Shown here: one piece after another, positions 54,001 to 61,466 of the stretch
Layout: each line of letters begins with the position of its first letter
Numbering within the stretch: the stretch's first letter is position 1
NCBI RefSeq assembly: GCF_900108085.1
Contig: NZ_FNVR01000006.1
Span: forward strand, 1-64,000
DNA length: 64,000 nucleotides
Direction: 5' to 3'
DNA from: Algoriphagus boritolerans DSM 17298 = JCM 18970
Lineage (GTDB): Bacteria; Bacteroidota; Bacteroidia; Cytophagales; Cyclobacteriaceae
Made by a program: the position numbers and the translations under genes
Notes under the pieces: model-generated
Seen by the model: the letters and a program-made list of their open reading frames with translations, nothing else
What the model was told of the DNA's origin: nothing
Databases searched by the model: none

Positions 54001-54664
54001 TGAGCATGCGATTCCTGTGCACCCGCTTTACGCTGATGTGACCCGAACCATCGCCGAGAGCAAAATGGCCTATACGCCTACTTTGCTGGTCTCCTATGGA
54101 GGACCTTGGGCAGAAAACTTCTACTACACCACCGAAAGCCCGCTTCACGATCCGAAATTAAACCGTTTTACGCCTTACAACGAAATGAATTCCAAGGCTA
54201 GAAGAAGAGTTGGCGGGCTCGGTGGCTGGTTTGCACCCGAAGACCATGTTTTCCAAAAGCACGCAAAAGGCGTAAACTCCATCGTCACTCAAGGCGGACT
54301 TGCCGGTATCGGATCGCATGGTCAGTTGCAGGGACTGGGCTATCACTGGGAACTCTGGTCTGTGGCGAGTGGTGGCATGAGCAACCTGGATGCAATTCGT
54401 ATTGCAACAATTCTCGGTGCTGAGTCGCTCGGTCTGGACAAAGAACTCGGCAGCATCGAATCCGGTAAATTGGCAGACTTGGTGATCATGGACAAAAACC
54501 CACTGGAAAATATCCGAAACACGAATACGATCTCACATGTGGTGAAAAACGGTCGGGTATATGATGGGAATACCCTGGATGAAATCCTTCCAACTCCTAG
54601 AAAACTGGATGTGAGCTCTTGGACCAAGGAGGCTCCTAAAGTGACCACAAGCGTTCAGGATTAA
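51035..54664 (+). CDS. Secreted TolB-propeller amidohydrolase
   Basis: The 1209-aa product has a signal peptide (about 1-20), PD40/TolB-type propeller repeats (VSPDGKTIAFDLMGDIYSIP, FSPDGERILFTSDRAGNDNL, WSPDGAQLVFTTWDEKAGGH; about 70-690), an Ala/Lys/Asp-rich helical linker (about 705-775) and a C-terminal amidohydrolase domain with the metal-binding HxH in FIDTHAHMW (His851, His853) and the usual late block GIGSHGQLQGLGYHWELWS, LADLVIMDKNPLENI. Members with this layout are widespread in Bacteroidota; the substrate is unknown. It is single, 162 bp after the cyclase gene. Confidence 0.88.
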   Translation: MFKLAQPALLLALGASVSFAALVPISERSLIPHSPRTKEFADSVKKDSLDYPKFKELPLKPEREIKFNTKEGTWMSVDVSPDGKTIAFDLMGDIYSIPFEGGKATPITTGIAYETHPRFSPDGERILFTSDRAGNDNLWYIDMVKKDTVQVTKDKTGDVPGAHWTPDGEYIVVSKGRRIAKLWMYHVDGGGGIQLNENPAQMKTIDPFVSPDGKSVYFSHRSGAWNYNALLPQYQIGTYDFDKGQITSITSRYGSAFTPTLSKDGNWMVYGSRWDDKTGLVIRNLKTGEENWLAYPVQRDEQESIAPQGVLPAMAFTPDSKFVIASYGGKIWKLAIDGSPAVEIPFEAEVNLAMGPRLYFNYEIKDTTAKLATQIRNAVPSPDGKKLAFTALNRLYVMDYPDGKPTRVTSHEFTEAMPSWSPDGAQLVFTTWDEKAGGHLYKASFGNRTSVTKLTSESALYMAPAWGPNNKITVFKGSNRLLREAEGPGISGAEAELVWIPATGGALRKIMNAGNYGNAHFTRDTSRIFLNGPGGALLSVKWDGTDEKVYARITGITPFGSAADPHDDHDHANLEEISTVRYVMGVPVSTADAVNYCMLPEGSNSREPQMTPSSASTILMAPVGNKALAKVNNNVYVVTIPTVGKVPSINVGDPASSNFPSRQLTEIGGEFPAWEANGKKIHWSLGNGHWVYDIDRAEFVEDSVKTAKKAKTLAAADSVASLKAKGEDAVKLADSLAKADKKRIDSLFKADKTLAKADSLHKAQLKEKESYKPEEKQVKVYFAKDTPSGSILLKNARIVTMKGSEVIENGDILIENNRIKAVGASGTLDAGNAKVIDASGKTITPGFIDTHAHMWPAWNLHKNSVWIYAANLAYGVTTTRDPQTATTDVLTYGDMVEAGMVPGPRVYSTGPGVGFWMYNLKSLDQAKSVLKQYSKYYNTQYIKMYLVGNRQHRQWIIMAAKEQQLMPTTEGGLDYKLNMTQLFDGYPGHEHAIPVHPLYADVTRTIAESKMAYTPTLLVSYGGPWAENFYYTTESPLHDPKLNRFTPYNEMNSKARRRVGGLGGWFAPEDHVFQKHAKGVNSIVTQGGLAGIGSHGQLQGLGYHWELWSVASGGMSNLDAIRIATILGAESLGLDKELGSIESGKLADLVIMDKNPLENIRNTNTISHVVKNGRVYDGNTLDEILPTPRKLDVSSWTKEAPKVTTSVQD

Positions 54665-54683
54665 TTCCGTATTGTTTTAAAAA

Positions 54684-54719
54684 CTAAAAAAACCAGCTCA
54701 AAGGGGCTAGTTTTTTTAG
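54684..54719. terminator. Bidirectional terminator between amidohydrolase and tspO
   Basis: CTAAAAAAAC and GTTTTTTTAG form the outer stem (inner AGC/GCT with one mismatch) of a hairpin lying between the two convergent genes, with A- and T-runs serving both directions. Confidence 0.75.
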
Positions 54720-54720
54720 T

Positions 54721-55185
54721 TTAGTTCATTGCCAAAATAGCCGTATTCAAAGCAGTCGCGAAAGTTACCCAAAGCAGATATGGGACCATAAGACCTGAGG
54801 AGAGCGGACTGGCCTTTCTAAACTGAATAATACAAAGAACGATCGCTACCCATAGTGGAATGATGACCAAAAGTCCAAGTAATGGCGATTGCATGCCGAA
54901 AAATGCCGGGGACCAAAGTGCGTTTAGAACTAGTTGAGCGGTATAGAGCTTCAGCATCGCCTTTTTTTGAGGATGATCACTTTTCCAAATCAGAAAACAT
55001 GCGATTCCCATCAGGATATAAAGCAAAGTCCAAACTGGACCAAACAACCAACTCGGTGGATTCCAACCCGGCTTGATCAGGGTTGGAAACCAAGTTTTCA
55101 CTGAAGAAAAAGTAAAAAAAGCGCCCAAGCCTCCGACTAGTTGAGGGAGTGCAAGGCTGATAATTAATTTGAGCCAGTTTGCCAT
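54721..55185 (-). CDS. tspO: TspO/MBR family protein
   Basis: The 154-aa protein has five transmembrane helices. Typical blocks are WFPTLIKPGWNPPSWLFGPV and WTLLYILMGIACFLIW, and the Trp-rich NALWSPAFFG. TspO binds porphyrins and other ring ligands, and in Rhodobacter it affects carotenoid and photopigment gene expression in response to oxygen and light. It sits next to, and divergent from, the carotenoid genes, with DUF4286 directly upstream (2 bp gap). Confidence 0.92.
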   Translation of the reverse strand: MANWLKLIISLALPQLVGGLGAFFTFSSVKTWFPTLIKPGWNPPSWLFGPVWTLLYILMGIACFLIWKSDHPQKKAMLKLYTAQLVLNALWSPAFFGMQSPLLGLLVIIPLWVAIVLCIIQFRKASPLSSGLMVPYLLWVTFATALNTAILAMN

Positions 55186-55187
55186 AA

Positions 55188-55490
55188 TCAGATCGTTTCG
55201 AGCAGGGTACGAAAGGCTATAGCCTTATCTTGATAGCGTTCTTGGGTTTTAGCGCGGAGTGCAGCAGCGTGTTTACTTTCGTATTCCATCATCATTTTCA
55301 AATTCTCAGTGAAGTATTGAATGCAATAATTCGTAGTGCCGTCTTCTGAATTATGGATCAGCCTAAAAAACTTATGATCATGGAAAATTCCTGTTTCCAT
55401 GACCTCTGGGATATGGGTAGTTTTCATCCAAGCTATAAAATCCTGCTCGATATCGGGGGATACGTTTATGGTAATATTGTAGAGGATCAT
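55188..55490 (-). CDS. DUF4286 family protein
   Basis: The 100-aa small protein begins MILYNITINVSPDIEQDFIA and contains WMKTTHIPEVMETGIFHDHK and YCIQYFTENLKMMMEYESKH, the pattern of the DUF4286 dimeric alpha-beta barrel-like family. No catalytic function is known. It is first of a two-gene operon with tspO and diverges from cruF. Confidence 0.82.
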   Translation of the reverse strand: MILYNITINVSPDIEQDFIAWMKTTHIPEVMETGIFHDHKFFRLIHNSEDGTTNYCIQYFTENLKMMMEYESKHAAALRAKTQERYQDKAIAFRTLLETI

Positions 55491-55512
55491 AATGAGAGAA
55501 GTGGGTTTTATT

Positions 55513-55520
55513 TACTTTTG
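55513..55520 (+). promoter_or_regulatory. Putative -7 element (TACTTTTG) for cruF
   Basis: This octamer matches TAnnTTTG exactly and lies 66 bp before the preferred cruF ATG (55586), in the cruF-DUF4286 divergent gap. No clear TTG lies at -33. Transcription from here would exclude the GTG at 55520 as start codon. Confidence 0.4.
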
Positions 55521-55585
55521 TGGCTAACAAAGATGAGATTGTAAAGTTAAAAATCTCAATTCGAAACGCATCCTATCTTTTAAAT

Positions 55586-56251
55586 ATGCAAATAGATAAC
55601 CCATCTAGTGGGAAACTTCAGATTTCAAGGTTATCAATCGCCAAGATAATTATCGTTGCTCTTCACCTTGTAGGAATCATCGGCCTCAGCTTACCGGAAT
55701 ATCAGGATTTGTTTTTGAAACTGACTCCAGCTCAGCTGTTGTCATCTTTAATTTTGATTTTAATCTTTCACAAAGGCTGGACCGATGCTTTTCCAATATT
55801 TGCAGCAGCAGCATTTTGGATTGGATTTGGATCGGAAATTATCGGAATTCACACAGGATATTTATATGGTGACTATGTTTATGGACCTACATTAGGACCC
55901 AAGCTTTGGGACGTTCCTATCATCATTGGAGTCAATTGGTTTATTTTGAGCTACCTCACCGGAACACTATTTCGGAATGTTACCAATGATTATCACGCAG
56001 CTTTTCTTGGTGCAATAGCAATGACCTCCTTGGACTATATCATCGAACCTGTAGCTGTCACCCTCAATTTCTGGGCATGGAAGTTTGACGTTATACCGGT
56101 AGAAAATTACGTCGGTTGGCTAGGTGTCTCATTTTTGATCCAGCTGATCTACCGAAAAGCAAATTTTGAAAAGTCAAATCCGATTGCGGCATTCCTTCTA
56201 ATGGCTCTCATCCTTTTCTTTGCTATTTTAAACTTCACTTTGGCGGTTTAA
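55586..56251 (+). CDS. cruF: CruF-type carotenoid 1'-hydratase (carotenoid biosynthesis protein)
   Basis: The 221-aa polytopic protein (ATG 55586; a GTG-started longer form begins at 55520) has about seven hydrophobic helices and the family block GSEIIGIHTGYLYGDYVYGP, then LGPKLWDVPIIIGVNWFILS and DYIIEPVAVTLNFWAW. CruF hydrates the psi end of gamma-carotene or lycopene-type carotenoids to give a 1'-hydroxyl, a step in myxol, saproxanthin and flexixanthin synthesis. It is the first gene of the carotenoid region. crtZ follows after 95 bp. Confidence 0.82.
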   Translation: MQIDNPSSGKLQISRLSIAKIIIVALHLVGIIGLSLPEYQDLFLKLTPAQLLSSLILILIFHKGWTDAFPIFAAAAFWIGFGSEIIGIHTGYLYGDYVYGPTLGPKLWDVPIIIGVNWFILSYLTGTLFRNVTNDYHAAFLGAIAMTSLDYIIEPVAVTLNFWAWKFDVIPVENYVGWLGVSFLIQLIYRKANFEKSNPIAAFLLMALILFFAILNFTLAV

Positions 56252-56346
56252 CCAAATTTAATTCCACTTGAATTGCCATTCTTGTTCACATATCTCGCAG
56301 ATTTGAATTTATTATCTAACAAAATTTTCCGAATCAAGTTGTTTCG

Positions 56347-56796
56347 ATGATGATTACAGCAATAGCATTCATAGCATTAGGTTTTGCTGCCATGGAATTT
56401 TCCGGTTGGTTTATCCATAAATACCTGATGCATGGTCCACTCTGGGTGATTCATAAGACACACCATGAGCCTTCGAAAACGTTTTTCGAGCTGAATGATT
56501 TGTTTTCTGTTTTATTCGGAAGTGTTGCTTTGATCCTGATCTTCAAAGGAGTAGACACTTTGGATTACCGCTTTTGGATGGGTATGGGAATCAGTCTTTA
56601 TGGCGTACTTTATTTCGTTCTGCATGACGTATTGGTACACCGTAGATTAAAATGGTTTGACCGACCTAAGAATACATTCCTGAAGGGAATATTTAAAGCC
56701 CATCAGGCTCATCACCGAACAAACCAAAAAGAAGATGCTGTTTCTTTTGGTCTTTTTGTAGTCCCCAAAAAATTCTTTAAAAACGAAGAACATTGA
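56347..56796 (+). CDS. crtZ: Beta-carotene 3-hydroxylase CrtZ
   Basis: The 149-aa membrane di-iron hydroxylase of the fatty-acid-hydroxylase type has its four His clusters: HKYLMH, HKTHHE, HDVLVHRR and HQAHH. It adds the 3-hydroxyl to a beta ring. The length is a little below that of proteobacterial CrtZ (about 160-175 aa) but typical for Bacteroidota. Its stop (TGA) overlaps the TTG start of the MerR gene, so pigment enzyme and regulator are translationally coupled. Confidence 0.9.
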   Translation: MMITAIAFIALGFAAMEFSGWFIHKYLMHGPLWVIHKTHHEPSKTFFELNDLFSVLFGSVALILIFKGVDTLDYRFWMGMGISLYGVLYFVLHDVLVHRRLKWFDRPKNTFLKGIFKAHQAHHRTNQKEDAVSFGLFVVPKKFFKNEEH

Positions 56797-57689
56797 GCAC
56801 GTATTCAATCAAAGATCTGGAACAATTGTCGGGCATCAAGGCCCATACCCTTCGTATTTGGGAACAGCGATACAATCTGCTCAATCCGAAGCGGACCGAT
56901 ACCAACATTCGTTTCTATGATGACAACGACCTCAAGCTCATTCTCAACGTCGCGCTTCTCAACGACAATGGATACAAAATAAGCAAAATTGCCTCCATGA
57001 ATCAGGAAGAAATGCGGGCAGAAGTAATGAAGCTGACTGACCGCACGCTCACGCATGATGACCAGATTCACGCACTCACCATTTGTATGATAGAAATGGA
57101 CGAGGAGCGCTTTGATAAAGTCCTTTCAACCAATATTCTAAAATTGGGTTTTGAACAGACGATGATGAATATTGTCTATCCGTTCATGTCCAAAATCGGC
57201 GTCTTGTGGCAGACAGGGGCTATAAATCCTGCCCATGAGCATTTTATTTCCAACCTTGTCCGCCAAAAACTGATTGTAGCGATCGATGGGCAAGTAGTCA
57301 GTAGCGAAGGCAAAAAATTCCTGTTGTTTTTACCTGAAGGTGAACTGCATGAAATTTCACTTCTATTCGCCTCCTATCTGATCAAAAGTAAAGGAAACAA
57401 GGTGATCTACTTAGGTCAAAACACTCCAAATGAAGACCTCCTCGCTGTCTATAAAATTCATCAGCCGGACTTTATGCTCACGGTGATCACTACATCACCT
57501 TCCTCCGAAAATGCGCAAGACTACTTAAATTTACTTGCGAAACGTTTTTCGGAAACTCAAATTCTGGTAACCGGATACCAAGTAATTGGACAGGACTTAG
57601 TCATGCCATCCAATGTGAAGTTGATGAATTACATCCGCGATATTAAAGAACTTCTCGATGAGGTAAATTTGGTGTCCGAAGAGAAATAG
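56793..57689 (+). CDS. MerR-family B12-binding regulator (CarH/LitR-like)
   Basis: The 298-aa product starts with TTG (56793) in ATTGAGC, because the MerR helix begins at once (STYSIKDLEQLSGIKAHTLR). Residues 1-75 are the MerR winged helix. About 90-165 is a four-helix cobalamin-cap domain with the CarH motif Wx9EH (Trp139, Glu149, His150). About 175-298 is a Rossmann B12-binding domain with ExHxx (GELHEIS, His186 as lower axial ligand) and VIYLGQNTPNEDLL. CarH/LitR use adenosylcobalamin as a light sensor: dark-bound repressor, released in light. All cofactor residues are kept except the Gly after the His motif, which is Ser189. Light control of the crt genes is inferred. Confidence 0.88.
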   Translation: MSTYSIKDLEQLSGIKAHTLRIWEQRYNLLNPKRTDTNIRFYDDNDLKLILNVALLNDNGYKISKIASMNQEEMRAEVMKLTDRTLTHDDQIHALTICMIEMDEERFDKVLSTNILKLGFEQTMMNIVYPFMSKIGVLWQTGAINPAHEHFISNLVRQKLIVAIDGQVVSSEGKKFLLFLPEGELHEISLLFASYLIKSKGNKVIYLGQNTPNEDLLAVYKIHQPDFMLTVITTSPSSENAQDYLNLLAKRFSETQILVTGYQVIGQDLVMPSNVKLMNYIRDIKELLDEVNLVSEEK

Positions 57690-57716
57690 TTTAACAAAAA
57701 CAAATTTTAATTAAAC

Positions 57717-57744
57717 AAAGGCGTCTTACCAAAAAGACGCCTTT
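57717..57744 (+). terminator. Terminator after the MerR-B12 gene
   Basis: AAAGGCGTCTT and AAGACGCCTTT pair perfectly (11 bp) around a 6-nt loop, 28 bp past the stop. It separates cruF-crtZ-merR from the sigma-crt operon, so the latter needs its own promoter. Confidence 0.8.
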
Positions 57745-57790
57745 ACTATTTATAGTGGCCAAATTTGACCCTAAATCCTCCTAGTTAAAT

Positions 57791-57846
57791 TTTTTGTTTA
57801 ATATTTTTAAAAAATAATTCAACATTATGCTTGCTTTTTGTTTAAT
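57791..57846 (+). repeat. Direct repeat TTTTTGTTTAAT upstream of the sigma gene
   Basis: The 12-mer TTTTTGTTTAAT occurs at 57791-57802 and again at 57835-57846, start-to-start distance 44 bp (about four helical turns). An inverted 10-bp version (ATTAAACAAA) lies at 57710-57719. The second copy lies between the predicted -33 and -7 elements. This could be the MerR-B12 operator, though the region is AT-rich and chance repeats are possible. Confidence 0.45.
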
Positions 57847-57860
57847 CATTCATAGATTTG
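57831..57860 (+). promoter_or_regulatory. Predicted promoter of the sigma-crt operon
   Basis: TTG at 57831-57833 and TAGATTTG at 57853-57860 fit the Bacteroidota -33 TTG / -7 TAnnTTTG consensus with 19 bp between. Transcription would begin about 57865-57868, leaving a short leader before the ATG at 57882. Confidence 0.5.
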
Positions 57861-57881
57861 ATTCAACAAAAACGAACAGCC

Positions 57882-58394
57882 ATGACGACTCTAGAATTCA
57901 GCTACTCATTAAACAAGCTCTCAAGCTCGTTGAAGCCTTTTGCAATGAAATTGACACGGGACGTGGACGATGCAAATGATCTTTTGCAAGACACGATGGT
58001 GAAGGCCTTCACCAATAAAGACAAGTTCACCGAAGGCACTAACCTTAAAGCATGGCTGTACACCATCATGAAGAATACCTTCATCACTAACTATCAGCGT
58101 ATGGTGCGAAGAGGAACTTTCGTGGATACCACTGATAATTTGCATTACATCAATTCGAGCGACTCATTAATCGAAAATGGTGTTTTTGGAAACTTCACCA
58201 TGGATGACATCAATGAAGCTATCGATAAGCTGGATGATGTCTACAAAACACCATTCATGATGCACTTTCGCGGTTTCAAGTATCATGAAATTGCCGACAA
58301 GCTTCAAATTCCGATAGGAACTGTAAAAAATAGAATCCATATTGCCCGCAAACTTCTCAAGGAAGACCTGATGGTCTATAAGCATAAAAATTAA
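57882..58394 (+). CDS. ECF-type RNA polymerase sigma factor of the carotenoid operon
   Basis: The 170-aa sigma-70 family factor (ATG 57882; a TTG-started form would overlap the -7 element) has region 2 (FAMKLTRDVDDANDLLQDTM; FTEGTNLKAWLYTIMKNTF) and region 4 (YHEIADKLQIPIGTVKNRIH). No anti-sigma factor gene is adjacent, as in Streptomyces LitS, where the cognate MerR-B12 repressor LitR controls the sigma gene itself. Here the MerR-B12 gene lies directly upstream, so a MerR-to-sigma-to-crt cascade is likely. crtI starts 4 bp after its stop. Confidence 0.92.
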   Translation: MTTLEFSYSLNKLSSSLKPFAMKLTRDVDDANDLLQDTMVKAFTNKDKFTEGTNLKAWLYTIMKNTFITNYQRMVRRGTFVDTTDNLHYINSSDSLIENGVFGNFTMDDINEAIDKLDDVYKTPFMMHFRGFKYHEIADKLQIPIGTVKNRIHIARKLLKEDLMVYKHKN

Positions 58395-58398
58395 TTCA

Positions 58399-59883
58399 AT
58401 GCAAAATAAACAGATTGTGGTCATCGGGTCCGGTTTTGCAGGGCTTTCCGCTGCCACATATCTAGCAAGTGCCACGAGTTGTTCAGTTACCCTTCTTGAA
58501 AAAAACGATTCCCCAGGCGGTCGAGCCAGAAAGTTCGAACACCAGGGGTTTGTTTTTGATATGGGTCCCAGTTGGTATTGGATGCCGGATGTTTTTGAAG
58601 ATTACTTTGCTCATTTTGGTAAAAAGCCAGCTGACTATTATGATCTGATTCGCTTGGATCCATCCTATGCAGTAGTGTATGGAGAAAATGATGTGTTGGA
58701 TATTCCGGCAGATCTGGGCAAATTCAAAGAAATGCTGGACCAAATCGAGCCGGGTGCAGGTGTTCAACTCGATAAATTTTTGGCCCAGGCAAAATATAAA
58801 TATCAGGTTGGCATCCATGACCTCGTGAAAAAGCCAAGCCGATCACTGCTGGAGTTCGTTTCGCCGAGTCTTTTGGTGGATATGATCAAAATGGACATCT
58901 TCCAATCGATGTCCAAGCATGTGAGAAAGTATTTCTCGCACGAGAAGATCATTAGACTGATGGAGTTTCCAGTACTTTTCCTGGGAGAAACAGCCGAAAA
59001 TATTCCTGCATTATACAGCTTGATGAATTATGCAGATATCGCTCTGGGAACTTGGTATCCCAAAAAAGGAATGCACGAAATCATCAAAGGAATGGTGGCA
59101 TTGGCTGAAGAAAAAGGTGTAAAAATCCGATATTCAGCCGAAGTGGATACTATTGAAGTGGTAGACGGGTTAGCGAAAAGTGTCCGCCTTAAATCCGGAG
59201 AAATCATCTCAGCCGAAATAATTGTGGCTGGAGCAGATTACCACCACGTAGACAGACATTTGTTGGATTCCAAATACAGTAATTATTCTGAATTCTATTG
59301 GGACAAGCGGGTGATGGCCCCATCCAGTTTGCTTTTTTATCTTGGAATAAATAAACGACTGAAAAATCTTCGTCATCATAACTTATTCTTTGACGAGCCG
59401 CTTGGACCACATGCGGACGCAATTTACACCCATCCAAGGTGGCCCGAAAAGCCGCTTTTCTATGCATCCGTTCCTTCAATCACTGACCCGACAGTAGCCC
59501 CGGAAGGCATGGAAAATTTATTTCTCTTGATTCCTTTGGCTCCGGATCTGGAAGACTCAGAGGAAATGCGGGAAAAATATTTTGGAATTATTATGGACCG
59601 CTTGGAAAAGATTTCCGGTCAGGAAATCCGTTCTCACATCGTCTACAAACGGTCTTATGCGCATACCGATTTTAAGTCGGATTACCATGCGTTCAAAGGA
59701 AATGCCTATGGATTGGCGAATACACTACTTCAAACCGCTATTTTAAAGCCCGGATTGAAAAACAAAAAAGTAAAAAACCTGTATTATACTGGTCAACTGA
59801 CAGTGCCCGGACCCGGGGTTCCACCGTCATTGATATCAGGAGGAGTTGTGGCTAGAGAGGTGATAAAAGAAAACAATTTGTAG
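58399..59883 (+). CDS. crtI: Phytoene desaturase CrtI
   Basis: The 494-aa FAD-dependent desaturase has dinucleotide-binding VVIGSGFAGLSAATYLA at the N-terminus, EKNDSPGGRARKFEHQGFVF, DMGPSWYWMPD and the CrtI C-terminal signature YYTGQLTVPGPGVPPSLISG. It introduces double bases of conjugation into phytoene, giving lycopene. The family also contains 3,4-desaturases (CrtD), but its place beside crtB favours CrtI. It is second gene of the operon. Confidence 0.93.
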   Translation: MQNKQIVVIGSGFAGLSAATYLASATSCSVTLLEKNDSPGGRARKFEHQGFVFDMGPSWYWMPDVFEDYFAHFGKKPADYYDLIRLDPSYAVVYGENDVLDIPADLGKFKEMLDQIEPGAGVQLDKFLAQAKYKYQVGIHDLVKKPSRSLLEFVSPSLLVDMIKMDIFQSMSKHVRKYFSHEKIIRLMEFPVLFLGETAENIPALYSLMNYADIALGTWYPKKGMHEIIKGMVALAEEKGVKIRYSAEVDTIEVVDGLAKSVRLKSGEIISAEIIVAGADYHHVDRHLLDSKYSNYSEFYWDKRVMAPSSLLFYLGINKRLKNLRHHNLFFDEPLGPHADAIYTHPRWPEKPLFYASVPSITDPTVAPEGMENLFLLIPLAPDLEDSEEMREKYFGIIMDRLEKISGQEIRSHIVYKRSYAHTDFKSDYHAFKGNAYGLANTLLQTAILKPGLKNKKVKNLYYTGQLTVPGPGVPPSLISGGVVAREVIKENNL

Positions 59884-59904
59884 ACAAAATGGTATATTTT
59901 AGCA

Positions 59905-60747
59905 ATGGATGCAATTGCGCTTTTTGACCAAACCACACTGGAGTGTAGCCGCCTGATCACGCAGCGGTACAGTACCAGTTTTACCCTTGGAATCAAAACC
60001 TTGGACAAAAAGTTACACCTTCCGATATATGCCATCTATGGTTTCGTCCGTTATGCGGACGAAATAGTGGACACCTTCCACAATCAAGACAAGCAGGCTT
60101 TATTGGAGCGGTTCAAAAAAGACACCTACGAGTCCATAGAGATGGGTATTTCGCTGAATCCCGTCCTTCATGCATTCCAACTTATCGTGAACAAATACAA
60201 GATTGACCTGGATTTGATCGAGGCCTTTCTTCACAGTATGGAAATGGACCTTGATTTTAAAACCTACAACGACTCCAAATACCAGGAATACATCTATGGA
60301 TCGGCTGAGGTAGTAGGTTTGATGTGCTTAAAAGTCTTCTGTGAAGGGGATCAAACCCTGTATCAGAAACTCCGGGAACCAGCCTGTAAGCTGGGAGCGG
60401 CTTTCCAGAAGGTTAATTTCCTGCGTGACTTGAAAAGTGACTATGAGGAGCGGGGAAGGGTTTATTTCCCAGGCGTTGATTTCAACCAATTTGATAAAAA
60501 TGTCAAATCGCTGATAGAAGCAGACATTCAAAAGGACTTTGATGATTCACTCATCGGCATCGAGCAACTTCCAAAAAGTGCCAAGCTCGGGGTGAAAGTT
60601 GCTTACCTCTATTACCAGAAGCTCTTTGACAAAATCAAAGGACTTCCGGCCGAAACCATCACACAAAAGCGAATCCGAATACCCAATTCTCAGAAAATCT
60701 CGCTACTGATCGGAACTTACTTCGAATCCAAACTCGGGCTTACCTGA
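59905..60747 (+). CDS. crtB: Phytoene synthase CrtB
   Basis: The 280-aa protein joins two geranylgeranyl diphosphates to phytoene. The two Asp-rich Mg2+ sites are seen: YADEIVDTF (about 46-54) and FLRDLKSDYEERGRVYFPGV (about 174-193). AAFQKVNFLRDL is also typical. Its stop overlaps the crtYcd start as TGATG. The GGPP synthase gene is not in the window. Confidence 0.94.
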   Translation: MDAIALFDQTTLECSRLITQRYSTSFTLGIKTLDKKLHLPIYAIYGFVRYADEIVDTFHNQDKQALLERFKKDTYESIEMGISLNPVLHAFQLIVNKYKIDLDLIEAFLHSMEMDLDFKTYNDSKYQEYIYGSAEVVGLMCLKVFCEGDQTLYQKLREPACKLGAAFQKVNFLRDLKSDYEERGRVYFPGVDFNQFDKNVKSLIEADIQKDFDDSLIGIEQLPKSAKLGVKVAYLYYQKLFDKIKGLPAETITQKRIRIPNSQKISLLIGTYFESKLGLT

Positions 60748-61466
60748 TGGAAAAGTATCTCTATTTGGTTGTCAATCTCTTTGCACTTTCTTATCCTTTG
60801 GCGCAGTCTTTTGAGCAGAGAATCAAATTTTCCTCCCATTGGTATGCCTTGTTCCCTGCCATTTTAATAAGCGGAACATTTTTTTTGATTTGGGATTTTT
60901 GGTTTACCCGGATGGGCGTTTGGGAATTCAATCCTACCTATTTGTTGGGAATTTATTTCTTTGACCTGCCGCTGGAGGAATGGTTATTCTTCATTACCGT
61001 TCCTTTTGCATGTGTTTTCATCTATGAAGTTCTGATTTATTTCTTCCCAAAGGATTACTTCCTGCCATTTGCAAAGCCATTTATCTACGTCATGATCCCT
61101 TTCCTGATCGGATTGGGACTGCTTCATTTAGACAAATGGTACACATCTGTCAATTTCCTCGTGGGTGCCGCAGCGCTCTTGATCCATTTTGTGATTTTCA
61201 AAGACAAATACTTTGGAAGATTTCTTTTTGCTTATCTGGTGCACTTAATTCCTCTGATGCTTTGCAATGGAATCCTTACAGGAGGCTTAACAGTGGAGCC
61301 AGTCGTGATTTACAATAACTCAGAAAATCTTGGAATCAGGATATGGACTGTCCCGATTGAAGACACCATCTATTCAATGACGCTGTTTCTAATGAATATC
61401 AGTATCTTCGAGAGTATTCGAAGCCGAAAAAACAATTCCATTACCAAGCAGTTAACAAGGCAATGA
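60747..61466 (+). CDS. crtYcd: Lycopene beta-cyclase, CrtYcd type
   Basis: The 239-aa polytopic membrane protein has two lycopene-cyclase domain halves, each with the acidic motif: DLPLEEWLFFITVPFACVF (about 72-90) and VPIEDTIYSMTLFLM (about 203-217), corresponding to CrtYc and CrtYd of actinobacteria fused in one chain. TRMGVWEFNPTYLLGIYFFD is also characteristic. It forms beta rings on lycopene. It overlaps crtB by 1 nt and ispH by 4 nt. Confidence 0.9.
   Translation: MEKYLYLVVNLFALSYPLAQSFEQRIKFSSHWYALFPAILISGTFFLIWDFWFTRMGVWEFNPTYLLGIYFFDLPLEEWLFFITVPFACVFIYEVLIYFFPKDYFLPFAKPFIYVMIPFLIGLGLLHLDKWYTSVNFLVGAAALLIHFVIFKDKYFGRFLFAYLVHLIPLMLCNGILTGGLTVEPVVIYNNSENLGIRIWTVPIEDTIYSMTLFLMNISIFESIRSRKNNSITKQLTRQ

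Noticed and set aside
56285..56320. Possible -7 element CAGATTTG before crtZ
   Set aside because: It mismatches the TAnnTTTG consensus at the first position and has no well-spaced TTG; crtZ may be read through from cruF.
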